Source: Arabidopsis thaliana
Lineage: Eukaryota > Streptophyta > Magnoliopsida > Brassicales > Brassicaceae
Assembly: GCF_000001735.4 (NCBI RefSeq)
Contig: NC_003070.9
Coordinates: 13,696,001 to 13,760,000, forward strand
Reading direction: 5' to 3'
DNA length: 64,000 nucleotides
Of the stretch, positions 58,879 to 64,000 are shown in pieces; positions within the stretch are counted from its first letter, which is position 1; every line of letters begins with the position of its first letter. The notes below the pieces were generated by a model that was given only the letters and a program-made list of their open reading frames with translations, did no database searches and had not been told where the DNA came from. A program made the translations under genes and the position numbers.

Positions 58879-60255
58879 TGAAGAAACATAAAAAAAACCT
58901 GCCTAGAACTTATGGAGCCTATTAAAAAAAATCATAAATTTGAATGTGAACTCGACGCAGTGGACTATAAACGTGAAAGTCCTGTGGAGATGAGATCATC
59001 CTTCAAACATTTATGGTGATGTTTCAACCATGATTTGGTTTGATGAAAAAGTTTTTATCATATGTATTAGAGTTCTTTAACATCTGTTTTTTTTTTTAAA
59101 TGTGCTTATCGATTCTGTCAAATAGTTTTAAAGTGCTCTAATTTTTGTTTTTTCTTGGGCTAATTAGGAGCATCACAGAATCACTGCTACCGTTCCAAAA
59201 GGCAAGTTTACAAATTCAGGCATTTTCTCAAGGAAGGTTTTTGGTATCATATCTCTCATTTTCGTGTCATTTCCTCCACCAACAAATTCAAGTATACCGC
59301 GAACCCTCTACACATCAAGTTTAAGTGGGATACATCCGTTTGGCCTATGTCAGAATTGAAGAAATGTTCTTTCACAGACTGGATTTTCTCCATTGACCTA
59401 GAGTATTCTTCTCTAGAGAATGTCTCGGACGTTACTAGTAAGTAAAATTTTCTGTTTTATGTATTTGATTGTCTACACTGTATTAATAGATTGCAATTTT
59501 CTATGATGCATAGATGCTATTGGTGTGGTGTCAAGTGTGTCTTCTATTCAGAGGTTTCCCTATGTTTGTCGCCAGGATGAGATCGATTATGAGTCCAGAT
59601 ATGTTGAATTTGAACTTATGTATAATTGGTAAGTTTTTAAGTTTATAGATTTAGAATAAGTTAAGTTGCAGTCTTTATATTTTTCATAGATGAATTGATT
59701 ATGTAGCATAAGTAATGTCGAATGGTATAGGGAACAAAAAGACAAGTGCCGTGCTGTTGGGAAATGCTGTGAATGGTTTGTTAAGAAATGGTATAGGGAA
59801 CAAAAAATTTAAGTGCATTGCTGTTGGGAAATGCTGTGAATGGTTTGTTAACAAATGGTCTAGACGTATCTGTAGACCAACATACAACTATGAGCCAATT
59901 GTATGTGTTGTGCGCTTCTGGAGAATCTCTGAGCTTGAAGGTTAGTTTTCTAACATCTCTAGAGAATTGTAGTTTACCTTCACTTGTGTTCTGTGATCTT
60001 TAGAATTTATATTGTTATTTGTATGTTAGGTGAAAATGTCTTGATGAGTGAATTTGGTTGTTCACGTCTAGACATAGATCCAAGATTCCCTTACTTTGAT
60101 CTTGCAAGTTACATGTAAGTCTTTAAAGATTTTAACATTTATGTAGTTTACAAGTAACAACAATGACTAAGTTTCTGTTGCCCTCATATTTTGTTAATAC
60201 CAGCCGGAGTTTCAAAGATGATGATGATGAGGACGTGACAATGGAACAAGTTTGA
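58879..60255 (+). pseudogene. Second OB-fold (DUF223/RPA-like) pseudogene
   Basis: Pieces in several frames: QWTINVKVLWR, stop, DHPSNIYGDVSTMIWFDEK (first strand set of an OB fold). After an intron, HRITATVPKGKFTNSGIFSR and FWYHISHFRVISSTNKFKYT, then FKWDTSVWPMSELKKCSFTD. A later exon encodes ICRPTYNYEPIVCVVRFWRI and the last ones ENVLMSEFGCSRLDIDPRFP and SFKDDDDEDVTMEQV. This resembles Helitron-associated RPA/DUF223 proteins. The frame shifts repeatedly. It lies between the RPA1-like pseudogene and the Helitron Rep gene, all on the plus strand. Confidence 0.6.
59721..59852 (+). repeat. 66-bp direct repeat, two copies
   Basis: AATGGTATAGGGAACAAAAA..TGCTGTTGGGAAATGCTGTG occurs at 59721 and 59787, a spacing of 66 bp, so the duplication preserves the reading frame (22 codons). 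It lies in or next to an exon of the second OB-fold pseudogene. Confidence 0.9.
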
Positions 60256-60816
60256 GAAGCTTAGGAGAATGGAGTTTGAAGACTTACATTGAATTATTCT
60301 ATCGTCCCAAATACTTATTTCTATTTTCATGTTTGTGACCTTTTGAATTGAGTAGTGTTTTTTATTTATGCTATGTTTTTAGGATTCAAACATATCTATC
60401 TCTATGCTATAACTATTTATTTGTGTTTCTCTGTCATTTGAGAAATCTGAACTTCTCAAATGCATTTGCGTTTTAATTTATTTGATATGGTAGCTAAGTT
60501 AAGTAGTGATCTGATACCTTTAGTAGTTGAGAAATAATAACATAATTGCTGACTTTGAATCATAGAGTCCAAAATAAATGGTACTCTACAAAAGGAAATT
60601 GAATATTATCATTCACGATGATATAGGGCTAATTGGTTACATAGTTTGAGTCTAATTTTTTATATTTTCATTCAAGTAAATTAAATGAAAAAATCCAAAA
60701 ACATAGCAAGTTTAGATATTTTGCTCACCTAGAAAATATTATATTAACTAACAAACAGATCTTCTAAAACTTGGTATGGTCTCTATTCCATTTAATTTTA
60801 ACAGTTCTATAAAATC
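60256..60816. other. Spacer between OB-fold pseudogene and Helitron Rep
   Basis: AT-rich; presumed 3' end of the upstream pseudogene and leader of the Helitron gene. Nothing further seen. Confidence 0.5.
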
Positions 60817-62829
60817 TTGATGCATCATCTTAAATCACTTACTACTCATATCAGTCTAAAGTTACGAAATGGGAAAAAGAAAAACAGCCCTCTTTTAGAT
60901 CTAAATTTACCTCCACCATCAGAGAAGAGACCACGTTTAGTTAACAGAACAATTTCTCAAAGAAAAATTACACAGTTTAATGGATCTAATGCTATTGGTG
61001 CTTTTACTAATGGTTCTATTCCTCTTAGATCAACTTTCAACAGAGTATTCAGAGATATCACTAATTTGCCAGTCAATTGTGATGATAATAATCAAACAAC
61101 TACTTCTACTCAGCCTAGAGGGTCTGCAAAATCTATACCATATTCACATGGTAATATCATTTTCAACCTTAAGTGATCTATCTTTTATATTTTATCAGCT
61201 TCTACAAGACATTAAAGTCTCACAAAGTTATTTACTAAAACTCAAATTTATCTCAGGTTCATTTGAAAGATCAGGACTTACATCGTTTTCAAAGAAAACT
61301 TGCTTTAGCATCAAACAACTTCTACTTCTACTATTTCATTTTATGACCTCATCGAAATTTATTGTAGACATTATAAAAATGCTTAATTGTTGCACTCCTT
61401 ATGTTGGAAAATTCAGGACAGCCAGAGAGAGGATTCAAACAAATTATGAAGAGCCGTTTCACATGCGTATTATCGCAGATCGTAAGGGTGTTGATGGCAG
61501 GACATATAGTATGCCTACCACATCAGAGGTTGAAACCTTGATCCCTGGAGATTTTCGCCATTGCATGCCTAATAGAGACATTGTTCTAGAAAATTAATAA
61601 TATAGGCACCTAAAGAGGATTAACCAGATTCACATTTCCTATTTGGCTCTACAATATCCACTAATTTTTTGTTATGGTGAAGATGGTTTCAGACCTGGCA
61701 TTGAGAAGTGTTATAAATCAGCCAAGAACAAGAAGAAGAGGTGTATTAGCATGAGACAATGGTTTGCATTCCGCATTCAAGAGAGAGAAGATGAGTGCCA
61801 AACTCTACTACGTACAAAGAGGTTGTTCCAGCAGTTTCTCTATGATGCTTATACTACTATTGAATCTAATAGATTAAACTATATCAAGTTTAATCAGTCT
61901 AAGATACGTTGTGAAAACTACACATCTGTAAAAGAAGCAGCTGCAGCTCGAGCAACCACTATGAAGGAAGAAGGTAACCAACTTCTGATTCCAGCTTCAT
62001 TCACTGGTGGTCCTAGATATATGGTTCAAAGCTATTATGATGCGATGGCTATCTGTAAACATTATGGTTTTGTCAATCTTTTCATCACCTTTACATGTAA
62101 CCCAAAGTGGCTAGAGATAACAAGATACTGCGAGAAAAGAGGTTTAAATGCTGATGACAGACCTGACATTATAGCTAGGATTTTGAAAATCAAGTTAGAT
62201 TCTCTAATGAAAGATTTAACTATGAAGAAGATGCTTGGGAAGACTGTTGCGTGTAAGTATGGTTTAGTATACTATACTTAGGAGTTTTCTAAACCATCAA
62301 TTTTTTTTGTACTCATTCTGATATTTTGGTGCTTGCAGCGATGTATATTGTTGAGTTTCAGAAAAGAGGCTTGCCTCATGCACACATTCTCTTATTTATG
62401 GATGCTAAGAGTAAATTACTAACATCATACGTCATTGATAAACTTATTTTTGCTTAGATTCCTGACAAAGAGAAAGAACCAAAGCTATATGAAGTTATCA
62501 AAAACTCGATGATTCACGGTCCATGTGGTTCACCAAATGTCAATTATCCATGTATGGTTGATGGAGAATGTTCTAAACTTTATCCCAGAAAACATCAATA
62601 TATAACAAAGGTTGGTAGTGATGGTTATGCTATTTATAGAAGAAGAAAAACTGATGACTATGTTAAGAAGGGTGGAATTAAATGTGACAATAGGTATGTT
62701 GTGCCTTATAATAAGAAGCTTTCTCTTCTTATACATATCAATGTGGAATGGTGTAACCAGAATGGCTCCATCTTATATATTAAAGCAGATGTCGAAAGGC
62801 CTCACGTTCGCTCTCAGAATATGAACTGA
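60817..62829 (+). pseudogene. Helitron Rep (HUH) half of a RepHel gene
   Basis: N-terminal exon MHHLKSLTTHISLKLRNGKK with a Lys/Arg/Pro-rich stretch, intron, then FRTARERIQTNYEEPFHMRI and DGRTYSMPTTSEVETLIPGD (stop near 61597). A long open exon at 61643-62254 has YPLIFCYGEDGFRPGIEKCY, RLFQQFLYDAYTTIESNRLN and SFTGGPRYMVQSYYDAMAIC, then FVNLFITFTCNPKWLEITRY. After an intron (about 62255-62338), MYIVEFQKRGLPHAHILLFM contains the His-x-His (HUH) motif of the rolling-circle nickase domain. Helitron proteins normally continue into a PIF1/SF1 helicase; here the sequence ends at ..HVRSQNMN and switches to unrelated DNA, so the helicase half and Helitron 3' end are missing. Confidence 0.85.
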
Positions 62830-62836
62830 CGGATTT

Positions 62837-62912
62837 GGCCCTAAAACCCTAATTTACGCCGTCATATGTAAAACCCTAAAACCTTATGCTGAAAATACCT
62901 ATAAATATATGA
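62837..62912 (+). promoter_or_regulatory. Putative promoter: telo-box-like repeats plus TATA box
   Basis: AAAACCCTAA occurs near 62843, with AAAACCCTAAAACC near 62870, followed by CCTATAAATATATG at about 62899. AAACCCTAA (telo-box) motifs are common upstream of ribosomal-protein and other growth genes in Arabidopsis. It lies right after the truncation of the Helitron gene and about 60-70 bp before the ATG at 62969. Confidence 0.45.
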
Positions 62913-62968
62913 TCCCTCCTCTCAAACACAAACATCGTAGCTTGATTTTAGTGCATAGCAATAGCAAT

Positions 62969-63971
62969 ATGGTTTATAGTTCTTTTTTGTATTTCAATCT
63001 AGGTCCTTTCTATGATGCATCTTCATCGATTTTTTCAACTCTTTTTTATGTTATGGTCACTTGGAAAGTAAGATCTTATAGATCTTTGCCAATTGGTGAT
63101 GAGTTGTTTACCCAAGCTTTATAGTTTCTTCGATTACATGTTTTGGTTTTTGTAGCTGTTTGGTTTTTATATTTGTGAGAATTTACTTGATTTTGATTAG
63201 CACTTCTTTTTTGTTTCTCAGGTACAATAATAAATTTTGGGGGTGTTGGAATTGCAAACGAACTTCGAATCAAACCGAGGTATCTCTCTAATCTTTCTTG
63301 ATTTTTGTGTTTTTAAAGTAAAAAATAACAATATTTGTTTGGTTTACTTTTACGTGATCATATAGTTACGATCATCATAAAAGGATTAGCCATGCAGCCG
63401 TATTTTCTTTGGTATGTTCTGTATTCTTTTACGTGTTGTAATTATTTTTGCCAAAACAGTGTTTCCCATCAGTGTTGCTGTTGCAAATATTTCATATTTG
63501 GCTCAATTTTCTTATACCTAAATTTTAATTTTGTTCAGAATGATGTGTACTATATTATGGAGTCTATGAAGATTATACACCGATTGCAAAATTGTTCGGA
63601 TCGTATGAGGGAGAGTGCACAAGTCGTTATTAACCCAAAGATGTGTTTTCGAAGTTATAAAAGGATTAGACATGCGGCCATATTTTCTTTGATATGTATT
63701 GTATTCTTTTACGTGTTTAAATTATTTTGCCAAATCAGCGTTTCTCAGCGGTGTTGCTTTTGTTAATATTTCATATTTGGTTATATTTTTTATCCTAAAT
63801 TTTAATTTTGTTCAGAATAATGTGTACAATATTATGGAGTCTATGAAGATTATGCACCGATTGCAACATTGTCCGGATCGTATGATAGAGAGTGCACAAA
63901 TCGTTATGAACCCAAAGACGTGTTTCCGGAGTTATAATTACCCTTATCGTATAATCGATATCTCGATGTAA
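62969..63971 (+). other. Uncharacterised spliced locus with duplicated exon
   Basis: I do not recognise this locus. A possible first exon starts MVYSSFLYFNLGPFYDASSS. A possible exon after TTTGTTTCTCAG (63222) reads GTIINFGGVGIANELRIKPR before a GTATCT donor. A short exon (YDHHKRISHAAVFSL) ends in GTATGT. Two homologous exons follow, each after TTTTGTTCAG: one from 63539 (NDVYYIMESMKIIHRLQNCS, ESAQVVINPKMCFRSYKRIR) and one from 63816 (NNVYNIMESMKIMHRLQHCP, ESAQIVMNPKTCFRSYNYPY) ending in a stop at 63971. The donor after the first copy reads GATATG instead of GTATG, and the first join is not cleanly in frame, so it may be a pseudogene. Confidence 0.35.
63380..63945 (+). repeat. Tandem duplication of an exon-intron unit, ~280 bp
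   Basis: Copy 1 is at about 63380-63658 and copy 2 at 63659-63935. Each starts AAAGGATTAG(C/A)CATGC(A/G)GCC, includes the intron ending AAATTTTAATTTTGTTCAG and an exon with ATTATGGAGTCTATGAAGAT. The copies differ by substitutions and a few small indels. Confidence 0.85.
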
Positions 63972-64000
63972 CCCTAAATATATTGATTTACGATGTAATC

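Noticed and set aside
62843-62885. AAACCCTAA words as possible interstitial telomere sequence
   Set aside because: Only three scattered copies with differing spacing; a telo-box promoter element fits better.

Overview
The window is plant nuclear DNA of Arabidopsis type (Brassicaceae). It is AT-rich, its introns use GT..AG, and it opens with three spliced single-copy genes in the order SHMT (SHM7-like) / small membrane protein / chloroplast GrpE. From memory (not searched), this matches the block next to the chromosome 1 pericentromere of Arabidopsis thaliana (SHM7/MSA1, At1g36380, the GrpE gene At1g36390). No prokaryotic feature, organelle gene, tRNA or rRNA gene was seen. From about 8 kb to 63 kb almost everything is transposable element (TE), largely decayed and repeatedly nested.

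Layout. 0.2-7.6 kb: the three host genes, a Stowaway MITE 350 bp upstream of the second, and a set of intronic repeats in GrpE that carries a duplicated terminal exon. 8.1-11.1 kb: two Mutator-type non-autonomous elements, the first (8117-10530) with TIRs and a perfect 9-bp target duplication. 11.4-20.7 kb: MULE A, of the kind that carries a DUF1985/ULP-like gene and a convergent mudrA. It is broken by a solo LTR (12143-13758, TSD AAATT), by a second MULE of the same family (B, 13851-18602, 9-bp TSD) and by a hAT remnant. MULE B in turn holds a second solo LTR of the same family (15060-16500, TSD AATAC). 21.7-32.0 kb: a third DUF1985/ULP-like gene copy (C), split by a gag-only LTR retrotransposon (E, 22567-29800, TSD AATGT), whose 3' LTR is split by another gag-bearing retrotransposon (D, 26310-28934, TSD GTGTA).

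32.1-35.8 kb is a PIF/Harbinger element with both its genes, decayed. 36.7-36.95 kb is a long near-perfect foldback. From 36.95 to 51.8 kb lie two CACTA elements. Element F (+ strand) is a relic. Element G (38686-47202, TAT TSD, intact CACTACAAGAAAACAGG ends) sits inside an intron of F's transposase gene, in opposite orientation. G's two genes can be joined into open reading frames of 1158 and 509 codons, each with only one internal stop. G also carries dense GTCGT/ACGAC motif arrays at both ends and a third array just upstream of its second gene.

51.8-55.3 kb is AT-rich and gene-poor. 55.3-62.8 kb is Helitron-derived: an RPA1-like pseudogene, a second OB-fold/DUF223-like pseudogene and the Rep (HUH) half of a Helitron helicase gene, with no helicase half. 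The last 1.1 kb holds an uncharacterised, apparently spliced locus with a TATA box, telo-box-like repeats and a tandemly duplicated exon.

Only the first three genes look like functioning host genes. The rest documents successive insertion, internal deletion and LTR-LTR recombination.
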